Positions 41,893 to 50,598 of a stretch of 64,000 nt of DNA are shown here, piece after piece. This stretch comes from ASV31 sp965229765 (GTDB lineage: Bacteria > Pseudomonadota > Alphaproteobacteria > Rhodobacterales > Rhodobacteraceae), in contig CBDDJT010000003.1 of the NCBI GenBank assembly GCA_965229765.1, forward strand, positions 248,001 through 312,000, written 5' to 3'. The first letter of the stretch is position 1. Every line of letters starts with the position of its first letter. Both the position numbers and the translations under genes were made by a program. The notes beneath the pieces are model-generated. The model was not told the DNA's origin and did no database searches. It saw only the letters and a list, made by a program, of their open reading frames with translations.

Positions 41893-42542
41893 CCGACGCG
41901 ACCCCGGACGACGCGACGCTTACCGAGCAAGGCCTTGCGCCGTCTGCCGACGGGCGCGTGTTGCTGTTGGCCTGCGGCGCGCTGGCGCATGAGATCCTCA
42001 CCCTGATCCGGACCAATGGCTGGACCCATCTCGACCTCGCCTGCCTGCCCGCGATCCTGCACAATTCGCCCGACAAGATTCCCGCCGCGGTCGCCGAGGC
42101 GGTGGCCCGCCACAAGGACGACTATTCGCAGATCCATCTTGTCTACGCGGACTGTGGAACAGGCGGCAAATTGCATGATATGTGCAATTCTTTAGGGATA
42201 AGTATGGTAGAAGGGCCCCATTGTTACGCGTTTTTTGAAGGCGTTTCGGATTTTCTTTCACGCGCCGAGACAGAATTCACGGCCTTCTACCTGACCGATT
42301 TTCTGGTGCGGCAGTTCGATGCGTTCGTTTGGCGTCCGCTGGGGCTGGACCGGCATCCCGAGCTTCGGGACATGTACTTCGGACATTATGAAAAACTGGT
42401 GTACCAAGCGCAGACCGAAGACCCGGCGCTGGATGCGCGGGCGCGCGATTGCGCGGCACGGCTGGGGCTGGCCTATGAACGGCGCTTCACCGGCTACGGC
42501 GATCTTGGCCGACAAGTCACCGATTGGGCTGTGCGCGGCTAA
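41889..42542 (+). CDS. DUF1638 protein of the corrinoid methyltransferase module
   Basis: The 217-residue protein shows the DUF1638 pattern: LLLACGALAHEIL near the start, CLPAILHNSPDKIPAAV, then YADCGTGGKLHDMC and EGPHCYAFFEG. The conserved Cys and His residues suggest a metal or cofactor site. DUF1638 genes recur next to corrinoid proteins and methyltransferases and are linked to methionine formation in roseobacters. A stretch of about 100 bases in the middle (42166-42265) is unusually AT-rich, with rare codons, although the protein there is the conserved core. Confidence 0.85.
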   Translation: MTDATPDDATLTEQGLAPSADGRVLLLACGALAHEILTLIRTNGWTHLDLACLPAILHNSPDKIPAAVAEAVARHKDDYSQIHLVYADCGTGGKLHDMCNSLGISMVEGPHCYAFFEGVSDFLSRAETEFTAFYLTDFLVRQFDAFVWRPLGLDRHPELRDMYFGHYEKLVYQAQTEDPALDARARDCAARLGLAYERRFTGYGDLGRQVTDWAVRG

Positions 42543-42739
42543 CGCCCTGTTCCAGAAGAACAATACCGCCCCAGCAACAGGGCGTCACGGGCGCATCGGG
42601 CCGCGACGGGATCGTCGCCAAAGGCAATGGCGACCTGATCCAGCTTGCGCGGATCGGACAGGTGCGCCAGCGCCCCGACGACGATCGCCAACACGGCGAA
42701 CGCCCTTAGAAAAGGCAGCGATCGAAACATCGCCCGCAT
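42539..42739 (-). CDS. Small hypothetical exported or membrane protein
   Basis: A 66-residue protein with a hydrophobic N-terminal helix, FLRAFAVLAIVVGALAHL, and a polar tail with two Cys residues. A second ATG three codons on (42730) is an alternative start. Its stop overlaps the DUF1638 stop on the opposite strand by four bases. I see no domain. Confidence 0.45.
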   Translation of the reverse strand: MRAMFRSLPFLRAFAVLAIVVGALAHLSDPRKLDQVAIAFGDDPVAARCARDALLLGRYCSSGTGR

Positions 42740-42846
42740 CCCCCCGATGGTTTGCGGATCGTCCGAGACTGGGCGCGATTCGCGGCATCAGCGAGGCCGC
42801 ATTGCGTCGGCAAGACGTCGGCACCACGTCGGCGCGGATGTCGGCG

Positions 42847-43278
42847 TCAGCCCCCCGCAACCGTGTCCGCGGCCAGAAGGCGTATGCGTTCGACCATGGC
42901 GCGCAGCCCGTTTGACCGCTGCGCCGACAGGTGGTCGTTCAGCCCCAGCCGCGCCAGTTCTCCGCCCGCGTCCACCGCCAGAACCTCGCGCACCGAGAGA
43001 TCGCAATAAAGCGCGTGCAGCACCGCGATCAGCCCGCGCACGATCATCGCGTCGCTGTCGCCGCGAAAGCGGAACACCGCGCCCTCGCCGCTGCCCGCGA
43101 TCTCGGGCACGATCCAGACCTGACTGGCGCAGCCATCGACCTTGGTCGCCGGCACGCGAAACGCGTCCTCCAGTGGAACCATCGCGCGGCCAAGGTCGAT
43201 CACGTGGCGATAGCGGTCCTCCCAGTCGTCGAGAAACTCGAAGGTATCGGCGATCTCTTCAAACGCGGGCTGGGCCAC
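42847..43278 (-). CDS. sufE: SufE family sulfur acceptor protein
   Basis: AGGAGGA sits directly against a TTG at 43284 but six bases before the GTG at 43278, so the GTG is taken; the product has 143 residues. The active Cys is in VPATKVDGCASQVWIV, and FEFLDDWEDRYRHVIDLG is the usual start. It accepts sulfur from the SufS cysteine desulfurase for Fe-S cluster assembly. The other suf genes are not in the window. Confidence 0.9.
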   Translation of the reverse strand: MAQPAFEEIADTFEFLDDWEDRYRHVIDLGRAMVPLEDAFRVPATKVDGCASQVWIVPEIAGSGEGAVFRFRGDSDAMIVRGLIAVLHALYCDLSVREVLAVDAGGELARLGLNDHLSAQRSNGLRAMVERIRLLAADTVAGG

Positions 43279-43400
43279 GGGCAATCCTCCTGTCCTGTGT
43301 CTGACCTAGGCCCCGGGCGCCAAAAGGTCCAGTGCCGCAGGCGCGGCTTTTCCTAGCCTCGCGATTGCGATATTGCGGGTCATCATCCAAAGGATCGATC

Positions 43401-43862
43401 ATGCGCCATCCCGTCGCCCTATTGTCCATCGTCGCGCTGCTTGCCGCCTGTTCGGGCGCGTCTGAGAGCAACTGGAACCCGCTGAATTGGTTCGGCAAGA
43501 CGACCGAGGAACGGGTCGCCGCCGTCAACGCCCCGGCGCGCCAGGACGGGCGAAAACCCATCAATGAGATCGTGCGCCTGCAGATCGATGCCACCCCCGG
43601 CGGCGCGATCCTGAAGGTGACCGGCCTGCCCGAGCGTCAGGCCTTTTACAACGCCGAACTGGTGCCTTTGGCCGACGAGAAACCGGTGGACGGGGTGCTG
43701 GAGTACGAGTTCCGCATCAGCGCACCCATCGGCGCCACCCAATCCGGCCCGCCACAATCGCGCGAGGTCGTGGTGGCGCGCTTCCTGTCGGAACAGACCC
43801 TGCGGGGCGTACGCACGATCCGGGTGAAAGGTGCGACCAACGCCCTGGTGACGCGCCGCTAG
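43401..43862 (+). CDS. Hypothetical lipoprotein
   Basis: The ATG at 43401 follows AAAGGA. The 153-residue product has a lipoprotein signal with the lipobox LLAAC, so it is probably anchored to a membrane by a lipid on Cys18. WNPLNWFGKTTEERV follows, then a beta-rich domain of about 100 residues with LRGVRTIRVKGATNAL at the end. The protein may act in the envelope; no enzyme motif is present. Confidence 0.78.
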   Translation: MRHPVALLSIVALLAACSGASESNWNPLNWFGKTTEERVAAVNAPARQDGRKPINEIVRLQIDATPGGAILKVTGLPERQAFYNAELVPLADEKPVDGVLEYEFRISAPIGATQSGPPQSREVVVARFLSEQTLRGVRTIRVKGATNALVTRR

Positions 43863-44397
43863 TCCTGTCCCCGCCAGGGCGTTTTTCGGGCGCCTTGGTC
43901 GTTTCGCATGACATGAGGCGGCGAACGCCTGTCGCATGGTGCCCCTGCAAACGGTCGCATCGGCCGGAGCCCCCGATGGATCCCATCCACAGCCTTGGCG
44001 GCCAGACGCCGTCCCACGACAAAGGCGAAACGCACGATCCCGCGCGGATCGGCGCCTTTTTCGATGAACACGGCCTTGCGTTCTTCGCGCATCTCGCCCG
44101 CTGAAGCACCCGTCCTTGTCAGGCACGGCAAGCGCCGCCGCCTCTCGACCGGCCGCAGACGGGCTTTGCGCGTCCGGGTCCACGGGGCTGGCATCCTAAG
44201 CATGGCCAAGGATTTCCGTATCGCCTCTCCCAGCGCGTCAGCGCGCGCGGAAGCGCTGGTCCTGCCGGTGATCCGCGCCGAGACCCGCGCCTTCATCGAC
44301 GGCAATCCTGACGCCTATGCCGCGATCAGAAGACGCGCGCGCATCACAGGCCGCGCTGGTCCGCCTGTTAGCGGGGCGCCGGACAGCGCCGGGGCGC
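43863..44397. other. Gap without a convincing gene between the lipoprotein gene and rnd
   Basis: The strands here carry several overlapping frames (for example a 42-residue plus-strand frame from 43976 and a basic frame from 44203), but their composition is Arg- and Ala-rich with no recognisable fold. I see no structured RNA. A weak hairpin with a T run follows the lipoprotein stop. Confidence 0.5.
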
Positions 44398-45555
44398 CTA
44401 AAGCTCGACCACCGTCACCTTGCCCTTGAGCGCGCGCAGTGCGAGTTCCCCGCCGCAAAGCCGCAGCGCATCGGCACCGAAGACATCGCGCCGCCAGCCG
44501 GTGAGCGCCTTGACGTCGCGCAGGCCGGCGGCGATCTCGTCAAGTTCCGAGGCGGTGGCGATCAGCTTTTGCGCGACCCCGGCGTCCTCGGACTTGGCCT
44601 TGAGCAGCACGCGCAGAAGATCGGCCAGTGCCGCATCGGCCTGCGGGCGGTCGCGCTCGCCCTCGACGGCGGGCAGGTCCTCTGCCGGGCACTCGATCCC
44701 GGCCTTGACGGCGGCGAGGATTCCGTCGGCGATCTCGCCCTTGCGTGCCTCGCGCAAGAGCAGCCGCGAGCGTGACAGGTCCTGCGCGTCCTGCGGCTTG
44801 GTGGACGCGAGTTCCAGAAGCGCGTCGTCCTTGTAGACACGGCTGCGCGGGACGTTGCGAGACTGGGCATAACCCTCGCGGAAGCGTGCCAGTTCCCGCA
44901 CGATGGCAAGAAAACGGCCCGAGTTGGTTCGCGTCTTGATCCGCTGCCATGCCTCGCCCGGGTGGACGACATATGTCTCCGGGTCGGCGAGCGTGGCAAG
45001 TTCCTCTTCGACCCACGCGGTGCGGTCGGACTTCTCCAACTCGGCAGAGAGGAATTCGTAGATGTCACGCAGATGCGTGACATCAGCCAGCGCATAGACC
45101 TTTTGCGCCTCTGTCAGAGGGCGGCGCGACCAGTCGGTAAAGCGCGAAGTCTTGTCAAGCTTGGCGCGCGCGATGCGGCGCACCAGCGTCTCGTATCCCG
45201 CCTGTTCGCCGAACCCGCAGACCATCGCGGCGACCTGTGTGTCGAAAAGCGGCGTGGGCAGCACCCCGCCCTCGATGTAGAAGATCTCCAGATCCTGCCG
45301 CGCGGCGTGCAGCACCTTGACCACCGAGGTATCTGCCAGCAGCGCGTACAGCGGATCGAGCGACAGGCCCTCGGCCAGCGGATCCACCAGCACGGCGCTG
45401 TCTTCGCCGTCGTCGGGGACGGCAAGCTGCACAAGGCAGAGCTTGGCGTAGTAGGTCCGTTCCCGGAGGAACTCGGTATCGATTGTCACGTAGGGAAAGG
45501 CACGCGCCGCCTCGCAGAAGCGTGCCAGATCCTCGGTCGTTGTCAGCGTCTTCAT
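44398..45555 (-). CDS. rnd: Ribonuclease D
   Basis: The 385-residue protein has the DEDDy exonuclease motifs: VTIDTEFLRE (Exo I), VKVLHAARQDLEIFY (Exo II) and YALADVTHLRDIYEFL (Exo III, with Tyr). An HRDC domain lies at about 200-290 and the C-terminal extension is helical. It trims the 3' ends of tRNA precursors and other structured RNAs. It stands upstream of nothing else on its strand before the gap, and 90 bases after purN. Confidence 0.93.
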   Translation of the reverse strand: MKTLTTTEDLARFCEAARAFPYVTIDTEFLRERTYYAKLCLVQLAVPDDGEDSAVLVDPLAEGLSLDPLYALLADTSVVKVLHAARQDLEIFYIEGGVLPTPLFDTQVAAMVCGFGEQAGYETLVRRIARAKLDKTSRFTDWSRRPLTEAQKVYALADVTHLRDIYEFLSAELEKSDRTAWVEEELATLADPETYVVHPGEAWQRIKTRTNSGRFLAIVRELARFREGYAQSRNVPRSRVYKDDALLELASTKPQDAQDLSRSRLLLREARKGEIADGILAAVKAGIECPAEDLPAVEGERDRPQADAALADLLRVLLKAKSEDAGVAQKLIATASELDEIAAGLRDVKALTGWRRDVFGADALRLCGGELALRALKGKVTVVEL

Positions 45556-45646
45556 GAAGTCTGGATTCTCGTTTTCTAGCTGCTCGGCACCCCAACGCCT
45601 TGAGCGCTTCTAGAGAAAAGCCCCGGCCTTGGAAAGCCTTGGCGGA

Positions 45647-46237
45647 TCAGGGCAGGATCACCGGCATCCGGTCCCCGCCGGCGAAGCGGCGCAGGACCGC
45701 GGGATACAGCCGATGCTCCATCTCCAGCACGCGGGCCGCCAGCGTCGCGGGCGTGTCACCGGGCAGGACCGGAACGCGGGCCTGCCCCAGTATCGGCCCG
45801 TCGTCGAGATCGGCGGTCACTTCGTGCACGGTGCAGCCATGCTCAGCGTCGCCGGCGGCCAGCGCGCGGGCGTGGGTATCAAGCCCGCGGTACTTCGGCA
45901 GCAGAGAGGGGTGGATGTTCAGCATCCGCCCGGCATGGTCGGCCACGAACCCCGGCGTCAGGATACGCATAAAGCCCGCAAGGCAGATGATGTCGGGCGC
46001 GGCGGCGGTCAGCCGGTCGGACAGCACGGCCTCGAAGGCCGCGCGGTCGCCGGCGAAGGGGCGGTGATCGACGGCATCCGCCGTCACCCCCAGTTCGCGG
46101 GCGCGGTCCAGGCCCGCGGCGGCCGGGTCGTTCGACAGCACCAGAACCGGGCGCGCCGGGTGGTCGCCGGTCATGCTTTCGACCAGCCTGACCATGTTGG
46201 ACCCGCCGCCCGAGATCAGGATGGCGACCCGTTTCAC
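45647..46237 (-). CDS. purN: Phosphoribosylglycinamide formyltransferase
   Basis: The GTG at 46237 overlaps the purM stop (GTGA) and begins VKRVAILISGGGSNM, the PurN start; the product has 196 residues. GFMRILTPGFV and LNIHPSLLPKYRGLDTHARAL, with the catalytic Asn-His, follow. HEVTADLDDGPIL holds the catalytic Asp. It transfers a formyl group from 10-formyl-THF to GAR in purine synthesis. Confidence 0.96.
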   Translation of the reverse strand: MKRVAILISGGGSNMVRLVESMTGDHPARPVLVLSNDPAAAGLDRARELGVTADAVDHRPFAGDRAAFEAVLSDRLTAAAPDIICLAGFMRILTPGFVADHAGRMLNIHPSLLPKYRGLDTHARALAAGDAEHGCTVHEVTADLDDGPILGQARVPVLPGDTPATLAARVLEMEHRLYPAVLRRFAGGDRMPVILP

Positions 46238-47280
46238 CCCAGCTTGCCCGCGTAGGCGACGCCCTCGCCCGCCACGACTTCGCCAAGAACGCAGATCCGT
46301 TCCCCCGCGGACTCGAGCACATCCCCCAGCGCCTGTGCCCGGTCGCGTGCCACGACGACGACCATGCCGATCCCGCTGTTGAACGTCCTGAGCAGTTCCG
46401 GACGGGAAAGCCCGCCCTGGTCCGACAGCCAGGCGAAAACCGGCGGCAGCGGCCAGGTCCCCAGGTCGATCCGGGCGCCAAGCCCCTCGGGCAGGACGCG
46501 AGGCAGGTTCTCGGTGAGACCGCCGCCTGTGATATGGGCCAGCGCGTGCACGCCGCCCGCCCCGATCGCCGCCAGCGCGGGTTTCACGTAAAGCCGCGTG
46601 GGCGCCAGCAGCGCGGCACCCAGCGTACCGTCCGAGAACGGCGACGGCGCGTCCCAGCCAAGGCCCGAGACCTCGACGATCCGGCGCACCAGCGAATAGC
46701 CGTTCGAATGCACCCCGTCCGAGGCAAGGCCCAGCAGCACGTCGCCCTCGGCCACGTTCGCGGGCAGAATCGCGCCCCGGTTCACGGCCCCCACGGCAAA
46801 GCCCGCAAGATCGAAATCGCCCGCCGCGTAAAGCCCCGGCATTTCCGCCGTCTCGCCCCCGATCAGCGCAGCGCCGGATCGCGCGCAGCCCTCGGCGATG
46901 CCCTCGACCACTTGCGCGGCCTCGGCCACGTCCAGCTTGCCGGTGGCGAAATAGTCGAGAAAGAACAAGGGCTCGGCCCCCTGGCACACAAGGTCGTTGA
47001 CGCACATGGCGACAAGATCGATGCCGATGGTCGACAGCTGCCCGGTGTCGATCGCGATGCGCAGCTTGGTGCCCACGCCATCGGTTGCCGCCACCAGCAC
47101 CGGGTCGTCATAGCCCGCCGCCTTCAGGTCGAAAAGCGCGCCGAAGCCGCCAAGGCCGGACATGATTCCGGGCCGCGCGGTGCGCGCCGCAGCCGGTTTT
47201 ATCCGGTCCACCAGCGCATTGCCCGCCGCGATATCCACGCCCGCCTGGGCATATGTCAGCCCGTTCCTGCCGTCCGTCAT
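46234..47280 (-). CDS. purM: Phosphoribosylformylglycinamidine cyclo-ligase
   Basis: The ATG at 47280 (MTDGRNGLTYAQAGVDI) gives 348 residues. VAATDGVGTKLRIA, CVNDLVCQGAEPLFFLDY, LIGGETAEMPG and GLASDGVHSNGYSLVR are the AIR synthase landmarks. It closes the imidazole ring using ATP, giving AIR. It is co-translated with purN through the GTGA overlap. Confidence 0.96.
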   Translation of the reverse strand: MTDGRNGLTYAQAGVDIAAGNALVDRIKPAAARTARPGIMSGLGGFGALFDLKAAGYDDPVLVAATDGVGTKLRIAIDTGQLSTIGIDLVAMCVNDLVCQGAEPLFFLDYFATGKLDVAEAAQVVEGIAEGCARSGAALIGGETAEMPGLYAAGDFDLAGFAVGAVNRGAILPANVAEGDVLLGLASDGVHSNGYSLVRRIVEVSGLGWDAPSPFSDGTLGAALLAPTRLYVKPALAAIGAGGVHALAHITGGGLTENLPRVLPEGLGARIDLGTWPLPPVFAWLSDQGGLSRPELLRTFNSGIGMVVVVARDRAQALGDVLESAGERICVLGEVVAGEGVAYAGKLG

Positions 47281-47349
47281 GGCTGCGTCCCCCAAGGTTT
47301 GCGCCGCGATACCGGATCGCCCCGCGCCTGTCCACGGGGACAGCCGCGC

Positions 47350-47377
47350 TTGACCCGTCCGGCCGGTCTGCTAAGCA
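47350..47377 (+). promoter_or_regulatory. Promoter of the CAU-anticodon tRNA gene
   Basis: TTGACC (47350-47355) and TAAGCA (47372-47377) are spaced by 16 bases. The start would fall near 47384, five bases upstream of the mature tRNA. Confidence 0.5.
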
Positions 47378-47388
47378 ACAGCGCAGCC

Positions 47389-47465
47389 GGGCCTGTAGCT
47401 CAATTGGTTAGAGCAGAGCGCTCATAACGCTTTGGTTGGGGGTTCGAGTCCCTCCGGGCCTACCA
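47389..47465 (+). tRNA. tRNA with CAU anticodon (probably isoleucine-2, lysidine-modified)
   Basis: A complete 77-base tRNA runs from GGGCCTG to CGGGCCT-ACCA with the CCA encoded. The D arm contains AGCTCAATTGGTTAGAGC, the anticodon arm GCGCTCATAACGC, and the T arm GGGGGTTCGAGTCCCTC. A CAU anticodon can be Met or Ile2. The sequence differs from the usual alphaproteobacterial elongator Met tRNA and resembles Ile2, in which C34 is changed to lysidine. The first pair is a G-U. Confidence 0.9.
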
Positions 47466-47520
47466 CTGTCCACCGGCACCGTTTTCCCGGGCTTCGCCGG
47501 ACCCGGCGCTGGCAGCGGCA

Positions 47521-48258
47521 TCAGCGCTCGTCTGACTGAAGCCTGCGTTCCAGCCAGCGCACCCCGCTCGACACGATCAGGATCAGGACGAGGTATTCGA
47601 GGACAAGGATCGTGTAGATTTCCAGCGGGCGGTATTCGACGACCACAAGCTCATTGGCCTTGCGCGTCAGTTCCTGCATCCCGATGACCGACACCAGCGA
47701 GGACATTTTCAGCATGTATATCAGCTGGTTGCCCAGTGCCGGCAGAATGCGGCGCAGCGCCTGGGGCAGGATCACGTAGCGCATCGTGTCGCGATAGCCG
47801 AGCGAGACGGAATAGGCCGCTTCGTACTGGCCGCGCGCGATCGACTGGATGCCGCCACGGAAGATCTCGGACTGGAAGGCGCTGTCGGACAGCGCAAGCG
47901 CAATGACCCCGGCCCAGAACACCGACAACGAAAGCCCGGTCAGCTGCGGCAGGCCGTAATAGACCCAGAGGATCAGCACCAGAAGCGGCACGGACCGCAC
48001 CAGTTCCACATAGACCCGGCTGGCGCGGCGCAGCCAGGGAAACGGGGACAGCGCCGGAAGCGCCGTCAAGAGGCCCACGGTCATCGAGATCGTAATGGCC
48101 ACCGCCGACAGGTAGACGGTATATTCCAGACCAGAGATCAGGAAGCGCAGGTTGTTCATCCCCGAGGTGGTTCGGGGATCGACAACGTACCAGCCCCAGT
48201 TGCCCGAGCACCCCGACAACACGAGGAAGAGAGCGAGGAAAAGCGCGATCCGGACCAT
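47521..48258 (-). CDS. Polar amino acid ABC transporter permease
   Basis: The 245-residue protein starts at MVRIALFLALF after a G-rich site. Five transmembrane helices are seen. The EAA loop is YEAAYSVSLGYRDTMRYVIL followed by PQALRRILPALGNQ, typical of the His/Glu/Gln/Arg permease family. It is followed by a charged tail. Only one permease gene is present, so it may form a homodimer. It is downstream of the ATPase gene by ten bases. Confidence 0.9.
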   Translation of the reverse strand: MVRIALFLALFLVLSGCSGNWGWYVVDPRTTSGMNNLRFLISGLEYTVYLSAVAITISMTVGLLTALPALSPFPWLRRASRVYVELVRSVPLLVLILWVYYGLPQLTGLSLSVFWAGVIALALSDSAFQSEIFRGGIQSIARGQYEAAYSVSLGYRDTMRYVILPQALRRILPALGNQLIYMLKMSSLVSVIGMQELTRKANELVVVEYRPLEIYTILVLEYLVLILIVSSGVRWLERRLQSDER

Positions 48259-48268
48259 CCCCACCCCC

Positions 48269-49018
48269 CTAGTGATGCAAGAGTTTCTGAAGGAATTCCC
48301 GGCAGCGTTGGCTGTCCGGGGCGGTAAAGAACTGTTCGGGCGGGGCCATTTCCACGATCTCGCCCGCGTCCATGAACACGACCCGGTCCGCGACGCGGCG
48401 CGCGAACCCCATCTCGTGGGTGACGACGATCATGGTCATGCCGGTCTCGGCAAGCTCTGTCATCACGTCCAGCACCTCGTTGATCATCTCGGGATCGAGC
48501 GCGCTGGTCGGTTCGTCGAACAGCATGATCCGCGGCTCCATGCAGAGCGAGCGGGCGATGGCCACACGCTGCTGCTGGCCGCCCGACAGATGGCGGGGGT
48601 ACTTGTCGGCCTGTTCGGGGATGCGCACGCGGGCAAGATAGCGATGCGCGGCGTCCTCGGCCTCGGGCCGCGACAGACCGCGCGCGCGCATCGGCCCCAG
48701 CGTCAGGTTCTCCAGCACCGTCAGGTGCGGGAAAAGGTTGAATTGCTGGAACACCATGCCGACCTTGCCGCGCACCTGCCTTGCGCCGCGCCCGCCGGGT
48801 TCCAGCGTCACGCCATCGACGGTGATCCGCCCTGCATCGATCTGTTCCAGCCCGTTGATGCAGCGAATAAGCGTGGACTTGCCCGACCCCGACGGCCCGC
48901 AGATCACCACGCGTTCGCCGCGCGCCACCGACAGGTCGATCCCGTTCAGCGCGCGGAACGCGCCGAAATCCTTGGCGACGTTGTCAAAGTGGATAAGCGG
49001 TGCTGAATCTTCGGGCAT
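48269..49018 (-). CDS. Polar amino acid ABC transporter ATP-binding protein
   Basis: The 249-residue ATPase has Walker A GPSGSGKSTLI, the signature LSGGQQQRVAIARSL, Walker B IMLFDEPTSALDPEM and the switch VVTHEMGFARRVADRV. The GxVFQQFNLFPHLTVLEN Q loop is typical of the amino acid (HisP/GlnQ) subfamily. It powers uptake together with the permease downstream and the binding protein encoded divergently at 49168. Confidence 0.94.
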   Translation of the reverse strand: MPEDSAPLIHFDNVAKDFGAFRALNGIDLSVARGERVVICGPSGSGKSTLIRCINGLEQIDAGRITVDGVTLEPGGRGARQVRGKVGMVFQQFNLFPHLTVLENLTLGPMRARGLSRPEAEDAAHRYLARVRIPEQADKYPRHLSGGQQQRVAIARSLCMEPRIMLFDEPTSALDPEMINEVLDVMTELAETGMTMIVVTHEMGFARRVADRVVFMDAGEIVEMAPPEQFFTAPDSQRCREFLQKLLHH

Positions 49019-49167
49019 CTCGACACTCGGCTGCGCGGGATGGGGCGGCTGCCCCCTTTTTCGGGCCAGCCACGATCTAGATATTAGTTATTCTTGATTC
49101 ACAAGTTATTTCGGGCAAGTTGATCCCAGCGGGCCAGAGCGGCCCTGACCAACTGGAGAGAAGCACC

Positions 49168-49947
49168 ATGTCCTTTCTGAAATCCGTCGCGGTTGCCGCC
49201 GCCGTTCTCGCGGCGCCTGTCGCCGCACATGCCCAATCCGTTCTTCAGGATGTCCTGAATGCCGGCGTCCTGAAGGTCGGCACGACCGGGGATTGGAACC
49301 CGATGACGATGAAGGACGTCGCAACGAACAGCTACACCGGTTACGACATCGACGTGATGACCCAGTTGGCCGCCGATCTGGGCGTCGAGGTGGAATTCGT
49401 CCCGACCGACTGGCGCACGCTGGTCTCGGGCATCTCGGCGGGCACCTACCACATGACCGGCTCTGCCTCTGTCACGCCGTCGCGCGCCAAGGTGGCAGGC
49501 TACTCGCAGCCCTATTTCTCTCTGGGGACCGTCCCGCTCATCAACGCCAAGGATGCCGACCGGTTCATGGACTGGGACGATCTGAACGCGGCGGGCGTCA
49601 AGGTAGCCGCGACGCTGGGCACCACCCAGGAGCAGCAGGTCAAATCCTTCTTCCCCGATGCCGAGCACATCATCGTCGATGCGCCCGCGCGTGACTTCCA
49701 GGAGGTTCTGGCCGGGCGTGCCGATGCGCACATCACCTCGAACGTCGAGGCGCTTCAGCTGGTCAAGCGCTATCCGCAGCTGATGATCGTGCCCGTGTCC
49801 GAGCCGCGCGCCCGCGCGCTGGTGGCCATGCTCCTGCCGCAGGATGATCAGGTCTGGATCAACTACGTCAACACCTGGATCTCGACCAAGAAGGAAGGCG
49901 GGTTCTTCGACGATCTGGCCGCCAAGTGGGGCGTGCCGATCGACTGA
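49168..49947 (+). CDS. Polar amino acid ABC transporter substrate-binding protein
   Basis: The ATG at 49168 follows GGAGAG; the product has 259 residues. The signal peptide (about 1-23) ends VAAHAQ. The mature protein has GVLKVGTTGDWNPMT and YTGYDIDVMTQLAADLG, the start of a family 3 binding protein. It resembles those related to cyclohexadienyl or arogenate dehydratases in the bacterial PBP group, with AATLGTTQEQQV as the second domain start. It binds its ligand in the periplasm; which ligand cannot be read. Confidence 0.9.
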   Translation: MSFLKSVAVAAAVLAAPVAAHAQSVLQDVLNAGVLKVGTTGDWNPMTMKDVATNSYTGYDIDVMTQLAADLGVEVEFVPTDWRTLVSGISAGTYHMTGSASVTPSRAKVAGYSQPYFSLGTVPLINAKDADRFMDWDDLNAAGVKVAATLGTTQEQQVKSFFPDAEHIIVDAPARDFQEVLAGRADAHITSNVEALQLVKRYPQLMIVPVSEPRARALVAMLLPQDDQVWINYVNTWISTKKEGGFFDDLAAKWGVPID

Positions 49948-49962
49948 GGCATACCAGCCCCG

Positions 49963-50598
49963 ATGCTGACGCTCTACGCGATTCCGCCGAGCCTTTATTG
50001 CGCCAAGGTCCGGATCGTGTTGCGCGCCAAGGGGCTGGACTGGCGGGAACTGCCGCCACCGGGCGGCTACGGGTCCGCCGAATACCGCCGGCTGGTGCCT
50101 TCGGGCAACCTGCCGGCGCTTTTGCATGACGGGCTGTTGCTGGCCGACAGCGAGGCCATCGCCGAATACCTCGAAGAGCGGTTTCCCGATCCGCCCATGC
50201 TGCCGGCAGGTCTGGCAGAGCGCGCCCGGATACGAGAGCGTGGCCGGTTCCACGACACCCGGCTGGAGCCGGAACTGCGCAAGCTCTTTCCCCACATCGC
50301 CCCCGCGGCCCGCGATGCGGGCGTCGTCGCGGCACAAGCCGGGGCGTTGCAGGCGCGGCTCGATCAGCTGGGCCGTCTGTTGGAGCATGACGATCTGCCC
50401 TTCGGCCTTGGCGACTGCGGGCTGCCGGTGACGCTGGCCTGGCTGGACGCTCTGGGGCCGGTGCTGGGGCTGTCGCTGGCGCTGCCCGCGCCGGTGCTGG
50501 CGTGGCGCGCCCGGGTCGAGGCAGAGCCGCCGGTCGCGGCGGAACTCGCCAGCTACCGCCCGCTGCTCGATGCCTGGCTGACGAAGGCCACCGCATGA
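49963..50598 (+). CDS. Glutathione S-transferase family protein
   Basis: The 211-residue protein has a thioredoxin-like N-terminal domain with LYAIPPSLYCAKVRIVLRAKG and the glutathione-binding NLPALLHDGLLLADSEAIAEYL. The C-terminal helical domain has a long FHDTRLEPELRKLF segment. GST-fold proteins include maleylpyruvate or maleylacetoacetate isomerases and detoxifying transferases. The stop overlaps the next gene (ATGA), so it is translated with the creatininase-family enzyme. Confidence 0.86.
   Translation: MLTLYAIPPSLYCAKVRIVLRAKGLDWRELPPPGGYGSAEYRRLVPSGNLPALLHDGLLLADSEAIAEYLEERFPDPPMLPAGLAERARIRERGRFHDTRLEPELRKLFPHIAPAARDAGVVAAQAGALQARLDQLGRLLEHDDLPFGLGDCGLPVTLAWLDALGPVLGLSLALPAPVLAWRARVEAEPPVAAELASYRPLLDAWLTKATA

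Noticed and set aside
43859..44429. Several frames in the gap before rnd as protein genes
   Set aside because: They overlap each other on both strands, are Arg/Ala rich and have no recognisable fold or ribosome-binding site.
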